Positions 1 to 7,772 of a DNA stretch of 64,000 nt are shown in pieces. A program made the translations under genes and the position numbers. The notes below the pieces were generated by a model. The model had not been told where the DNA came from, did no database searches, and worked only from the letters and a program-made list of their open reading frames with translations. Within the stretch, counting starts at the first letter, position 1, and every line of letters starts with the position of its first letter. This DNA is from Streptomyces omiyaensis (GTDB lineage: Bacteria > Actinomycetota > Actinomycetes > Streptomycetales > Streptomycetaceae), in the NCBI RefSeq assembly GCF_014650895.1, contig NZ_BMVV01000018.1, positions 62,001 through 126,000 of the forward strand, in the 5' to 3' direction.

Positions 1-71
1 AAACAAAACCGGGGAACAGTCCCGCCGGACTCTCGCCCGCACGCCCGCCGCCCCCGCCCCCGCACTTCCGC

Positions 72-186
72 CCGCGCCCCCGCCGGACCCCCTCCGCACG
101 CCCGCCGGATCCCCGTCCGCACGCCCGCCGGATCCCCCTCCGGGCCCGCGCCGGATCCCCCTGCGCGCACCCGTCGGACCCCTTCG
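72..186. repeat. 23-bp tandem repeat, about five copies
   Basis: Five consecutive 23-base units (72-94, 95-117, 118-140, 141-163, 164-186) share a core close to CGCCCGCCGGATCCCC. The two central units differ at a single base; the outer ones are degenerate. The period is not a multiple of three and no open frame uses it, so it is non-coding. It lies upstream of the pectin island promoter. The remaining sequence in 1-71 is C-rich with no gene seen. Confidence 0.7.
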
Positions 187-199
187 CGAGGGCACGATA

Positions 200-211
200 G
201 AAAACGCTTTC
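200..211. promoter_or_regulatory. LacI-type operator candidate (GAAAACGCTTTC)
   Basis: This 12-mer is a near-palindrome centred on CG with one mismatched pair, of the kind bound by LacI-family proteins. It sits about 20 bases before the putative -35 of the pectin island. The overlapping LacI gene at 15323-16357 is a plausible ligand-responsive partner, but that link is inferred from location only. Confidence 0.4.
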
Positions 212-231
212 CCCCAAGCGTGCGCGAAGCA

Positions 232-260
232 TTGACGAAACACCGGCGTCCCTTTAGCTT
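232..260 (+). promoter_or_regulatory. Putative housekeeping promoter of the pectin island
   Basis: TTGACG (232-237) is followed after exactly 17 bases by TAGCTT (255-260). This is an acceptable sigma-70-like -35/-10 pair for an actinomycete. It lies about 70 bases upstream of the GntR gene. Confidence 0.45.
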
Positions 261-282
261 CATGCCCGTTGCACTTCGTACG

Positions 283-292
283 TCATATATGA
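283..292. promoter_or_regulatory. Candidate GntR autoregulatory operator (TCATATATGA)
   Basis: A perfect 10-base palindrome, unusually AT-rich for this genome, lies between the promoter and the GntR start. FCD-type GntR proteins often bind short AT-containing palindromes in their own leader. Bound repressor here would block the operon. Confidence 0.4.
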
Positions 293-329
293 GACGCGAT
301 ACACCAGACGCCATACGCGAGATCTGAGA

Positions 330-1013
330 GTGCTCATGACCTTCGCCCCCAGCCCCATCCCCTCCCGGACCCAGTACGTCCTGGAGGCGATCAAGCACGA
401 CATCCTCACCGGGGGGCTCAGACCCGGGCAGGCGCTCGTGGAGACCGAACTCGCCTCGCGCTTCGGGGTGTCCAAGACCCCGGTGCGCGAGGCGCTCAAG
501 ACCCTCGCGGGCAGCGGACTCGTGGTCATGAGCCAGTACAAGGGCGTCACCGTGCGGATGGTGGACGCGGACATGGCCAGGGCCGTGTACGACGTCCGGC
601 TCCTCCTGGAGCCGGAGGCCGTCCGCCGGGCGGTCGCCTCGGGCGCCCCGCTCGACGCCGCCCACGAGGCGCTGGCCCGCGCGGCGGGCGCCGAGGACCC
701 GGCCGAACGCTCCCTGGCCAACCGGGCGTTCCACCGCGCGCTCTACCTCCCCTGCGGCAACCCGCTGCTCGGGCGGATGCTCGACGAGGTGCGCGACCAG
801 GCCGCGCTCGTCTCCACCGTCGCCTGGGCCGCCGTCCCCTCCTGGGAACGCGAGGCGGCCGAGCACGGGGAGATCCTGCGGCTCGCCGCCGCGGGCGACG
901 CCGACGGGGCGCGCCGGGCGGTGCACGCCCACATCGCCTCGTTCGTGGAGCGCGCCTTCCCCGTGAACCCCCTGGAGCCCTCCGCGGGCTCCTCCCTTCT
1001 GGACAGCGAGTGA
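330..1013 (+). CDS. GntR family transcriptional regulator, FCD (FadR) subfamily
   Basis: A 227-aa DNA-binding regulator. The N-terminal winged helix-turn-helix (about residues 15-80) carries the typical GntR pattern IKHDILTGGLRPGQ, followed by FGVSKTPVREALKTL as the recognition helix. The helical C-terminal part (about 90-215) looks like the FCD ligand-binding domain. The start is GTG at 330, with an ATG two codons later at 336 as an alternative. It overlaps the next gene by 4 bases, so it is the first gene of the catabolic operon and probably responds to a sugar acid made in that pathway. The ligand is not deducible. Confidence 0.9.
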   Translation: MLMTFAPSPIPSRTQYVLEAIKHDILTGGLRPGQALVETELASRFGVSKTPVREALKTLAGSGLVVMSQYKGVTVRMVDADMARAVYDVRLLLEPEAVRRAVASGAPLDAAHEALARAAGAEDPAERSLANRAFHRALYLPCGNPLLGRMLDEVRDQAALVSTVAWAAVPSWEREAAEHGEILRLAAAGDADGARRAVHAHIASFVERAFPVNPLEPSAGSSLLDSE

Positions 1014-1918
1014 CAATGACTCATCAGACCCTTCGGGCCGCCCTCGCCGACGTCGTGGCCATCCCGGTCACGCCGTTCGCCGAGGACGGCCGGGTGGACT
1101 CCGACGCCCACCGGGCCCTGCTGCGCCGGCTGCTCGACGGCGGGGTGCGCACCCTCACCCCCAACGGCAACACCGGCGAGTTCTACGCCCTCACCCCCGA
1201 CGAGCGCCGCGCGATCACCGAGGCGACGGTCGACGAGGCGGCCGGCCGCGCGACGGTCCTGGTCGGCGTCGGGCACGACGTGCCGACCGCGGTCGAGGCG
1301 GCCCGGCACGCCCGGGACACCGGGGCGCACATGGTGATGGTCCACCAGCCGGTGCACCCGTACGTCTCCGAGAGCGGCTGGGTCGACTACCACCGGGCCA
1401 TCGCCGAGGCGGTGCCGGAGCTGGGCGTCGTCCCCTACATCCGCAACCCGCTGCTGAGCGGGGCGCGCCTGGCCGAGCTGGGAGCCGCCTGCCCGAACGT
1501 CGTCGGCGTCAAGTACGCGGTGCCGGACGCGGCCCGGTTCGCCGGCTTCGCCCGGGACGCGGGCCTGGACCGTTTCGTGTGGGTGGCCGGGCTCGCCGAG
1601 CCGTACGCCCCCTCCTACTTCTCGGCCGGCGCCACCGGCTTCACCTCGGGCCTGGTCAACGTCTCCCCCGCGCTCTCCCTGGAGATGCTGGAGGCGCTGC
1701 GGACGGGCGACTACGGGACCGCGATGAAGGTCTGGGAGCGGATCCGCCGCTTCGAGGAGCTGCGCGCGGCCAACGGCAGCGCGGACAACGTGACGGTGGT
1801 GAAGGAGGCACTGGCCTCGCTCGGACTGTGCCGGCGCGCCATCCGGCCGCCGAGCCGGGAGCTCCCGGAGGACGAGCGGGCCGAGGTCGCGGCGATCGCG
1901 GGCGGGTGGCCGATATGA
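1010..1918 (+). CDS. DHDPS/N-acetylneuraminate lyase family protein (sugar-acid dehydratase or aldolase)
   Basis: A 302-aa class I aldolase-type TIM barrel. The motif GNTGEFYAL near residue 54 corresponds to the family's GTTGE loop. The Schiff-base lysine is in GVKYA at about residue 168, and the partner tyrosine is in PYIRNP. The GEFYALTPDE stretch resembles 5-dehydro-4-deoxyglucarate dehydratases (KdgD) and 2-keto-3-deoxy-sugar-acid enzymes more than lysine-biosynthetic DapA. It is coupled to the GntR gene (GTG start overlaps the stop) and to the dehydratase gene (ATGA). The pair would convert an aldonic or uronic-derived acid to a 2-keto-3-deoxy acid and then dehydrate or cleave it. The substrate is unproven. 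Confidence 0.85.
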   Translation: MTMTHQTLRAALADVVAIPVTPFAEDGRVDSDAHRALLRRLLDGGVRTLTPNGNTGEFYALTPDERRAITEATVDEAAGRATVLVGVGHDVPTAVEAARHARDTGAHMVMVHQPVHPYVSESGWVDYHRAIAEAVPELGVVPYIRNPLLSGARLAELGAACPNVVGVKYAVPDAARFAGFARDAGLDRFVWVAGLAEPYAPSYFSAGATGFTSGLVNVSPALSLEMLEALRTGDYGTAMKVWERIRRFEELRAANGSADNVTVVKEALASLGLCRRAIRPPSRELPEDERAEVAAIAGGWPI

Positions 1919-3717
1919 CGGACGGACGGGAGCGGCGCCCCGGGGAGCGGGAGGCCGGCGGCCGCGAGGCGCGCCCCGGGGAGCCGCACGGCACCCGGGA
2001 GCGGCAGCCGCACGAGCTGCGCAGCCACCAGTGGTACGGCACCGACGGGCTGCGGTCGTTCAGCCACCGGGCCCGGACCCGGCAGCTCGGCTACCTGCCG
2101 GAGGAGCACCTCGGCAAGCCGGTCATCGCGGTCCTCAACACCTGGTCGGACATCAACCCCTGCCACGTGCACCTGCGCGACCGGGCACAGGCCGTGAAGC
2201 GCGGGGTGTGGCAGGCCGGCGGCTTCCCCCTCGAATTCCCGGTCTCCACCCTGTCGGAGACCTTCCAGAAGCCGACGCCGATGCTCTACCGCAACCTCCT
2301 CGCCATGGAGACGGAGGAGCTGCTGCGCTCGTACCCGGTGGACGGGGCCGTGCTGATGGGCGGCTGCGACAAGACGACGCCGGCGCTGCTGATGGGCGCC
2401 GCCTCGGTCGACCTGCCGACGGTCTTCGTGCCGGCCGGGCCGATGCTGCCGGGACACTGGCGCGGGGAGACCCTCGGCTCCGGCACCGACATGTGGAAGT
2501 ACTGGGACGAGCGGCGGGCCGGCACCATCGGCGACTGCGAGATGGCCGAGCTGGAGAGCGGGCTGGCCCGCTCCCCCGGCCACTGCATGACGATGGGGAC
2601 GGCGTCGACGCTGACGGCGGCGGCGGAGACCCTGGGCGTGACCGTGCCGGGCGCCTCCTCCGTGCCGGCGGTGGACTCGGGGCACGACCGGATGGCCGCC
2701 GCCTCGGGGATGCGGATCGTGGAGCTGGTCCGGCGCGACCTCAGGCTCTCCGCGCTGCTGACCCGGGAGGCGTACGAGGACGCGGTCGCCGCCGTCCTCG
2801 CGCTGGGCGGCTCGACCAACGCGGTGATCCACCTGATCGCGATGGCCGGCCGGTCGGGCGTGAGGCTGACGCTCGACGACTTCGACCGGATCGCGCGGAC
2901 CGTGCCGGTCCTCGCGAACCTGCGGCCGGGCGGGAAGTACCTCATGGAGGACTTCCACTTCGCCGGCGGGATGCCGGGCTTCCTCTCCCGGATCGCGGAC
3001 GTGCTCCACCTGGACCGGCCCACGGTCTCCCACGCCAGCCTGCGCGAACAGCTCGACGGGGCGCTCGTGCACGACGCCGAGGTGATCCGGGAGCGGGAGA
3101 GGCCGCTGGCCGCCGAGGGCGGACTCGCGGTGCTGCGGGGCAACCTGTGCCCCGACGGGGCGGTCGTCAAGCACGTCGCCATGGAGCAGCGCTTCATGAA
3201 GCACACCGGTCCCGCGGTCGTCTTCGACGACTACCGGACGATGCAGCGGACCATCGACGACCCGGCGCTCGGCATCACCGCCGACCACGTGCTGGTGCTG
3301 CGGGGCGCGGGGCCCAAGGGCGGTCCCGGCATGCCGGAGTACGGGATGCTGCCGATCCCCGCGTACCTGCTGGAACAGGGGGTGCGCGACATGGTGCGCA
3401 TCTCGGACGCCCGGATGAGCGGGACGAGCTACGGGGCCTGCGTGCTGCACGTGGCGCCGGAATCGCACGTCGGCGGGCCCCTGGCCCTGGTCCGCACGGG
3501 CGACACGATCACCCTCGACGTCGCGGCCCGCTCCCTCCACCTGCACGTCGCGGACGAGGAGCTGGAACGCCGCCGGGCGGCGTGGACCCCGCCGCCGGCC
3601 CGGTACGAACGCGGCTACGGCGCGCTCTACATGGAGCAGATCTCCCAGGCCGACACCGGCTGCGACTTCGAGTTCCTGGCCCGGCCGGGCACGACCCCCG
3701 AACCCTACGCGGGCTGA
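1915..3717 (+). CDS. IlvD/Edd family dehydratase (sugar-acid dehydratase type)
   Basis: A 600-aa Fe-S dehydratase. Visible family features are NTWSDINPCH near residue 77, MGGCDKTTPA in the middle and a GTASTL segment. Residues around these match the L-arabinonate/xylonate/galactonate branch rather than branched-chain IlvD, and the gene sits in a catabolic operon. The first 30 or so residues are charged and low complexity. The start chosen is the ATG at 1915, whose ATGA overlaps the previous stop. Expected reaction: removal of water from an aldonic acid to give a 2-keto-3-deoxy acid, the substrate for the upstream DHDPS-like enzyme. Exact sugar unknown. Confidence 0.88.
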   Translation: MTDGRERRPGEREAGGREARPGEPHGTRERQPHELRSHQWYGTDGLRSFSHRARTRQLGYLPEEHLGKPVIAVLNTWSDINPCHVHLRDRAQAVKRGVWQAGGFPLEFPVSTLSETFQKPTPMLYRNLLAMETEELLRSYPVDGAVLMGGCDKTTPALLMGAASVDLPTVFVPAGPMLPGHWRGETLGSGTDMWKYWDERRAGTIGDCEMAELESGLARSPGHCMTMGTASTLTAAAETLGVTVPGASSVPAVDSGHDRMAAASGMRIVELVRRDLRLSALLTREAYEDAVAAVLALGGSTNAVIHLIAMAGRSGVRLTLDDFDRIARTVPVLANLRPGGKYLMEDFHFAGGMPGFLSRIADVLHLDRPTVSHASLREQLDGALVHDAEVIRERERPLAAEGGLAVLRGNLCPDGAVVKHVAMEQRFMKHTGPAVVFDDYRTMQRTIDDPALGITADHVLVLRGAGPKGGPGMPEYGMLPIPAYLLEQGVRDMVRISDARMSGTSYGACVLHVAPESHVGGPLALVRTGDTITLDVAARSLHLHVADEELERRRAAWTPPPARYERGYGALYMEQISQADTGCDFEFLARPGTTPEPYAG

Positions 3718-3770
3718 CTCCCCGCCGCGCTCGTCACCGCCCCTCCTGTTCGAGATACCGAACGCCGTTC

Positions 3771-3784
3771 GCGAAGCGCTTCGC
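3771..3784. promoter_or_regulatory. Perfect 14-bp palindrome, LacI-type operator candidate
   Basis: GCGAAGCGCTTCGC is a perfect inverted repeat in the 128-base gap between the dehydratase and the first ABC permease, 62 bases before the permease ATG. It shares the central CG and the GAA/TTC arms of the site at 200-211. It could give the transporter genes their own repressor-controlled promoter. Confidence 0.45.
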
Positions 3785-3845
3785 CTCCCACCGGAAGCGC
3801 CCGCCGAACCCCTCGCACCGCCCGCCCGAGAACGGAGCCGCCGTC

Positions 3846-4784
3846 ATGGCCACAGCTGTGACCGAACCGCCCCGAGACACCACGCCACGAGGGCGCCGCC
3901 GCACGGGAGCGACGCCCCGCCGGCTGCCGTACCTGCTCATCGCCCCCGCCGGCCTGCTGATGCTGGGCTTCATCGCCTACCCCGTGCTGAGCGTCTTCTA
4001 CTACAGCCTCCAGCACTACAACCCGACCAAGCCCTGGCGGAACGGCTTCGCCGGGCTCGACAACTTCACCGAGATCTTCACGGCCGACCCGCACTTCTGG
4101 GGCACGCTCACCTTCAGCCTCAAGTGGGTCGTGGTGGAGGTGACGCTCCAGCTCCTCTTCGGGCTCGTGCTCGCCCTCATCGTCAACCAGACCTTCGCCG
4201 GCCGGGCGCTCGGCCGGGCCCTGGTCTTCTCGCCCTGGGCCGTCTCGGGCGTGCTCACCTCGGCGATCTGGGTGCTGCTCTACAACTCCCAGACCGGCAT
4301 CACCCGTTACCTGGCGGACCTCGGCATCGGCGAGTACGGCACCTCGCTGCTCTCCGACACCGGCACCGTCTTCTGGGCGGCGATCGTCGCGGACCTCTGG
4401 CGCGGCGTGCCCTTCTTCGCCATCCTCATCCTCGCCGACCTCCAGTCCATCCCGCGCGACCTGTACGAGGCGGCGGAGGTCGACGGCGCCGGCCGGCTGC
4501 GCCAGTTCTTCCACATCACGCTCCCGCACATCCGGGACGCGATCGTCCTCTCCACGCTGCTGCGCGCGGTGTGGGAGTTCAACAACGTCGACCTGCTCTA
4601 CACGCTGACCGGCGGCGGACCCGCGGGCGTCACCACGACCCTCCCGCTGTACATCGCCGAGACCAGCGTCGACGCCCACGACTTCGGCTACGCCTCCGCC
4701 CTCACCACGGTGGCGTTCGTGATCCTTCTCTTCTGCTCGATCGTCTATCTGCGCCTGAGCAAGTTCGGAGGCGACAGCAAGTGA
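3846..4784 (+). CDS. Sugar ABC transporter permease (MalF type)
   Basis: A 312-aa inner-membrane subunit of a carbohydrate-uptake (CUT1) ABC importer. After a basic, disordered N-terminus the first helix begins near residue 28 and about six membrane segments follow. The EAA loop that contacts the ATPase is readable as YEAAEVDGAGRLRQFFHITLP around residue 215. The gene ends in a GTGA overlap with the second permease. No ATP-binding gene is nearby. Context (GH43, PL1, CE8) suggests pectic oligosaccharides or galacturonides as cargo. Confidence 0.92.
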   Translation: MATAVTEPPRDTTPRGRRRTGATPRRLPYLLIAPAGLLMLGFIAYPVLSVFYYSLQHYNPTKPWRNGFAGLDNFTEIFTADPHFWGTLTFSLKWVVVEVTLQLLFGLVLALIVNQTFAGRALGRALVFSPWAVSGVLTSAIWVLLYNSQTGITRYLADLGIGEYGTSLLSDTGTVFWAAIVADLWRGVPFFAILILADLQSIPRDLYEAAEVDGAGRLRQFFHITLPHIRDAIVLSTLLRAVWEFNNVDLLYTLTGGGPAGVTTTLPLYIAETSVDAHDFGYASALTTVAFVILLFCSIVYLRLSKFGGDSK

Positions 4785-5701
4785 CCGCCGCTGCCACCCG
4801 CACCCGCACCGCGTCCGACGACGCGCCCGTCTCCCCGGCCGTACCGCCGGAGGGCGCGCCTCCCGCCCCCGCCCGCAAGCGGCACCGGGCCTGGGACGAG
4901 GTCCCCCGCTGGCAGATCTACCTGCCGCTCGGCATCTACCTCGTCTTCACCCTCGTCCCCTTCTACTGGATCCTCCTCTTCGCCGTCCGCCCGGCCGGAT
5001 CGACCTCGCTGCTGCCCTGGCCGATGACGAGCGCGCACTTCGAGAAGGTGTGGACCGAGCGCAGCTTCGGGATCTTCTTCCAGAACAGCCTGCTCATCGG
5101 CGTCGCGGTGCTCATCAGCACCACCTTGGTGGCGCTGGCCGGCGGATACGCCCTCGCCCGCTTCGACTTCCGGTTCAAGAAGGGCTTCATGCTGGCCCTG
5201 CTCTGCTCGCAGTTCGTGCCGGGCGCCCTGCTCCTCGTGCCGCTCTTCCAGATCTTCGCCGAGCTGCGGATGATCAACTCGATCGGCAGCGTCATCATCG
5301 CCGAGACCGTCTTCCAGCTGCCGCTGTCGATGATCCTCATCAGCGGCTTCATCAGGAACGTGCCGCCCTCGCTGGAGGAGGCCGCCTGGGTCGACGGCTG
5401 CAACCGCTTCCGCGCCTTCCTGATCGTCGTGCTGCCGCTGCTGCGGCCCGGCCTCGTCGCCGTCGGCTCCTTCGCCTTCGTGCACGCCTGGAACCACTTC
5501 CTCTTCGCCCTGATGTTCCTCAGCAGCCAGAGCAAGCAGACCATCCCGGTCGGCCTCAACACCCTCATGGGCGCCGACAGCGTCGACCTCGGCGCCCTCG
5601 CCGCGGGCGGTGTCATCGCCGCCGTCCCCGTGGTGGTCGTCTTCGCCTTCATCCAGAAGTGGCTCGTCACCGGCTTCAGCGCCGGGGCGGTGAAGGGATG
5701 A
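4781..5701 (+). CDS. Sugar ABC transporter permease (MalG type)
   Basis: A 306-aa partner permease starting at the GTG that overlaps the preceding stop. A proline-rich cytoplasmic lead of about 40 residues precedes six hydrophobic segments. The EAA loop reads LEEAAWVDGCNRFRAFLIVVLP near residue 205, and the C-terminus GFSAGAVKG is typical of MalG-like proteins. It pairs with the upstream permease and the lipoprotein at 9412-10746. It is coupled to the oxidoreductase through an ATGA overlap. Confidence 0.92.
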   Translation: MTAAATRTRTASDDAPVSPAVPPEGAPPAPARKRHRAWDEVPRWQIYLPLGIYLVFTLVPFYWILLFAVRPAGSTSLLPWPMTSAHFEKVWTERSFGIFFQNSLLIGVAVLISTTLVALAGGYALARFDFRFKKGFMLALLCSQFVPGALLLVPLFQIFAELRMINSIGSVIIAETVFQLPLSMILISGFIRNVPPSLEEAAWVDGCNRFRAFLIVVLPLLRPGLVAVGSFAFVHAWNHFLFALMFLSSQSKQTIPVGLNTLMGADSVDLGALAAGGVIAAVPVVVVFAFIQKWLVTGFSAGAVKG

Positions 5702-6867
5702 GCCCCATGTCCGCACGTGACCCCCTGCCCGTCGTCCTCGCGGGCGCCCGCGGCCACGGCCGCAGCCACCTCCTCAACATCCACCGCCTGGAGCGGCTCG
5801 GTCTGGTCCGCCTCGCCGGCGTCTGCGAGCTGCGCCCGCTCGACGCGGCCGAGCTCGACGGCCTCGGCGACCCCGCCCAGTCCGACGACCTGGAGGCGCT
5901 GCTCGCCGCCACCGGCGCGAGGCTGGCGGTCCTCAGCACCCCCATCCAGACCCACGCCGACCTGGCGCTGACCGCCGCCCGGCACGGGGCCGACGTCCTC
6001 CTGGAGAAGCCGCCCGCCCCGTCCTACGCCGAGTTCCGCCGGATGGCCGACGGGGTCGCGGCGGCCGGCGCCGCCTGCCAGATCGGCTTCCAGTCGCTCG
6101 GCTCGCACGCCCTGCCCGCCGTCCGCGCCCTGATCGCCGAGGGAGCCGTCGGCGAGGTCCTGGGGGTCGGCGCGGCCGGCGCCTGGGTCCGCGACGCGGC
6201 CTACTTCCGGCGCGCCCCCTGGGCCGGGCGGCGCCGCCTCGACGGCCTCGACGTGGTCGACGGGGCGCTGACCAACCCGCTCGCCCACGCCGTCGCCACC
6301 GCCCTCGCCCTCGCCGGGACCACCCGCGCCGAGGACGTGACCGGCGTGGAGACCGAGCTCTTCCACGCCCACGCCATCGAGTCCGACGACACCTCCGCCG
6401 TGCGCGTCACCACCGCCGCCGGCCTCCCGGTCACCGTCGCGGCGACGCTCTGCGCCGAGCGGACCGCGGAGCCGTACGCGGTCGTGCACGGCAGCCGGGG
6501 GCGGATCACCTTCTGGTACCGCGAGGACCGGGTCCTGCTCCAGCGCGCCGGGCACGGCCCGGAGGAGACCGTGTACGGACGGACCGACCTCCTGGAGAAC
6601 CTGGTCGCGCACGTCACGGACGGCACCCCGCTGCTGGTGCCGCCGGAGGCGACCGGCGCCTTCATGCGGGTCGTCGAGGCGGTCCGCACCTCGCCCGACC
6701 CCCGGCCGCTGCCCGCCGCCCACTGGCGCGCCGCACCCGGCGAGAGCTCCGAACGGCGGGTCGTGACGGGCGTGGAGGCGCTGGTCGACGCGAGCGCCGA
6801 ACAGCTCCGGCTCTACTCCGAGCTCGGCGCCCCGTGGGCGGCACCGCTGCCGGCGGAGCTCCGGTGA
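5698..6867 (+). CDS. Gfo/Idh/MocA family oxidoreductase
   Basis: A 389-aa NAD(P)-dependent sugar dehydrogenase-like protein. A Rossmann segment starts at residue 10 (VVLAGARGHGRSH, a variant of the glycine motif). The catalytic-region motif LLEKPPAPS (EKP) is near residue 100, followed by the C-terminal alpha/beta domain. The start is the ATG of an ATGA overlap; a second ATG lies three codons in. It probably oxidises or epimerises a pectin-derived sugar or sugar acid before the dehydratase step. Substrate cannot be read from sequence. Confidence 0.88.
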   Translation: MSPMSARDPLPVVLAGARGHGRSHLLNIHRLERLGLVRLAGVCELRPLDAAELDGLGDPAQSDDLEALLAATGARLAVLSTPIQTHADLALTAARHGADVLLEKPPAPSYAEFRRMADGVAAAGAACQIGFQSLGSHALPAVRALIAEGAVGEVLGVGAAGAWVRDAAYFRRAPWAGRRRLDGLDVVDGALTNPLAHAVATALALAGTTRAEDVTGVETELFHAHAIESDDTSAVRVTTAAGLPVTVAATLCAERTAEPYAVVHGSRGRITFWYREDRVLLQRAGHGPEETVYGRTDLLENLVAHVTDGTPLLVPPEATGAFMRVVEAVRTSPDPRPLPAAHWRAAPGESSERRVVTGVEALVDASAEQLRLYSELGAPWAAPLPAELR

Positions 6868-7772
6868 GCGCCCCCGGCGCCACCACCGCCGCCCTGCGGG
6901 TCGCGGGCCGCGCGGTCGCCCACTGCGTGACCCGGCCGGCGCTGGCCGCCGACCACTCCCCGCGCCCCTACCTGCACCCGGTGACGACGCTCGCCGGGCG
7001 GGCCGTGACCGAGGTCCTGCCCGCGGACCACGTCCACCACCTGGGCGTCTCCGTCGCCGTCCCGGACGTCGCGGGGCACAACTTCTGGGGCGGGCGCACC
7101 TTCGTCCGCGACCGGGGGCCGGTCGCGCTCGACAACCACGGCGTCCAGCGGCACGACGGCTTCAAGCTGTGCGACCCGGACGGCTTCGTGGAGGAGCTGA
7201 GCTGGACCGCGGGCGGGGAGCGGCTGCTCGCCGAGCACCGCACGGTCGCCGCGGTCGCCCTCACCGACACGGCGTGGGCGCTCGACCTGACCTTCTCCGC
7301 GGTCAACGTCTCCGGCCGCGACCTGTCGATCGGCAGCCCGGCCACCAACGGGCGCCCCGGCGCCGCCTACGGCGGCTTCTTCTGGCGCGCCCCCAAGGAA
7401 GCGTCCGCACCGAGGGTGTTCGGCCCCGGCACGGACGGTTCCGGGACGGGTTCCGGCGCGGACGGTTCCGGCACGGACGGTTCCGGGACGGACGGCGAGG
7501 CGGCCGTGCACGGGGTCCGGGCCGACTGGGTGGCGATGGCCGGCGACGGCTGGACGCTGGTCTTCGCCGGGGCGACCCCGGCCACCCGGCGCGACCCGTG
7601 GTTCGTGCGGGCCGCCGAGTACCCCGGGGTCGGCTCCTCCCTCGCGCACGGGGAGCGGCTCGCGCTCCCGGCCGGCGAGACCCTGGTGCGCCGCGTGGTG
7701 ACGGTCGTCGCCGACGGACGGCTCGACCGGGAGGGCGCCGCGGCCCTGGTCCACAGGGCGGTCGCCCCGTGA
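6864..7772 (+). CDS. DUF6807 (PmoA-like) family protein
   Basis: A 302-aa soluble protein of the family annotated as DUF6807/PmoA, common in carbohydrate operons next to Gfo/Idh/MocA enzymes. Typical stretches are RPYLHPV, DHVHHLGV and HNFWGGRTF in the first third. It starts at GTG 6864, overlapping the previous stop, and ends in a GTGA overlap with the GH43 gene. Residues about 189-212 are a glycine/serine/threonine/aspartate repeat encoded by a 15-base minisatellite, an insertion unlike the rest of the protein. No biochemical role is firmly known. Confidence 0.8.
   Translation: MSAPGATTAALRVAGRAVAHCVTRPALAADHSPRPYLHPVTTLAGRAVTEVLPADHVHHLGVSVAVPDVAGHNFWGGRTFVRDRGPVALDNHGVQRHDGFKLCDPDGFVEELSWTAGGERLLAEHRTVAAVALTDTAWALDLTFSAVNVSGRDLSIGSPATNGRPGAAYGGFFWRAPKEASAPRVFGPGTDGSGTGSGADGSGTDGSGTDGEAAVHGVRADWVAMAGDGWTLVFAGATPATRRDPWFVRAAEYPGVGSSLAHGERLALPAGETLVRRVVTVVADGRLDREGAAALVHRAVAP
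7428..7499 (+). repeat. In-frame 15-bp minisatellite within the DUF6807 gene
   Basis: Units GGCACGGACGGTTCC (7428-7442), a 12-base variant (7443-7454), then 15-base copies at 7455-7469, 7470-7484 and 7485-7499. They encode Gly-Thr-Asp-Gly-Ser units. Copy-number change would keep the frame. Confidence 0.75.

Noticed and set aside
2031..4784. Long + frame running from the dehydratase into the permease
   Set aside because: Only its last part (from ATG 3846) is the permease. The upstream part is an Arg/Pro/Ala-rich shadow of the dehydratase in another frame.
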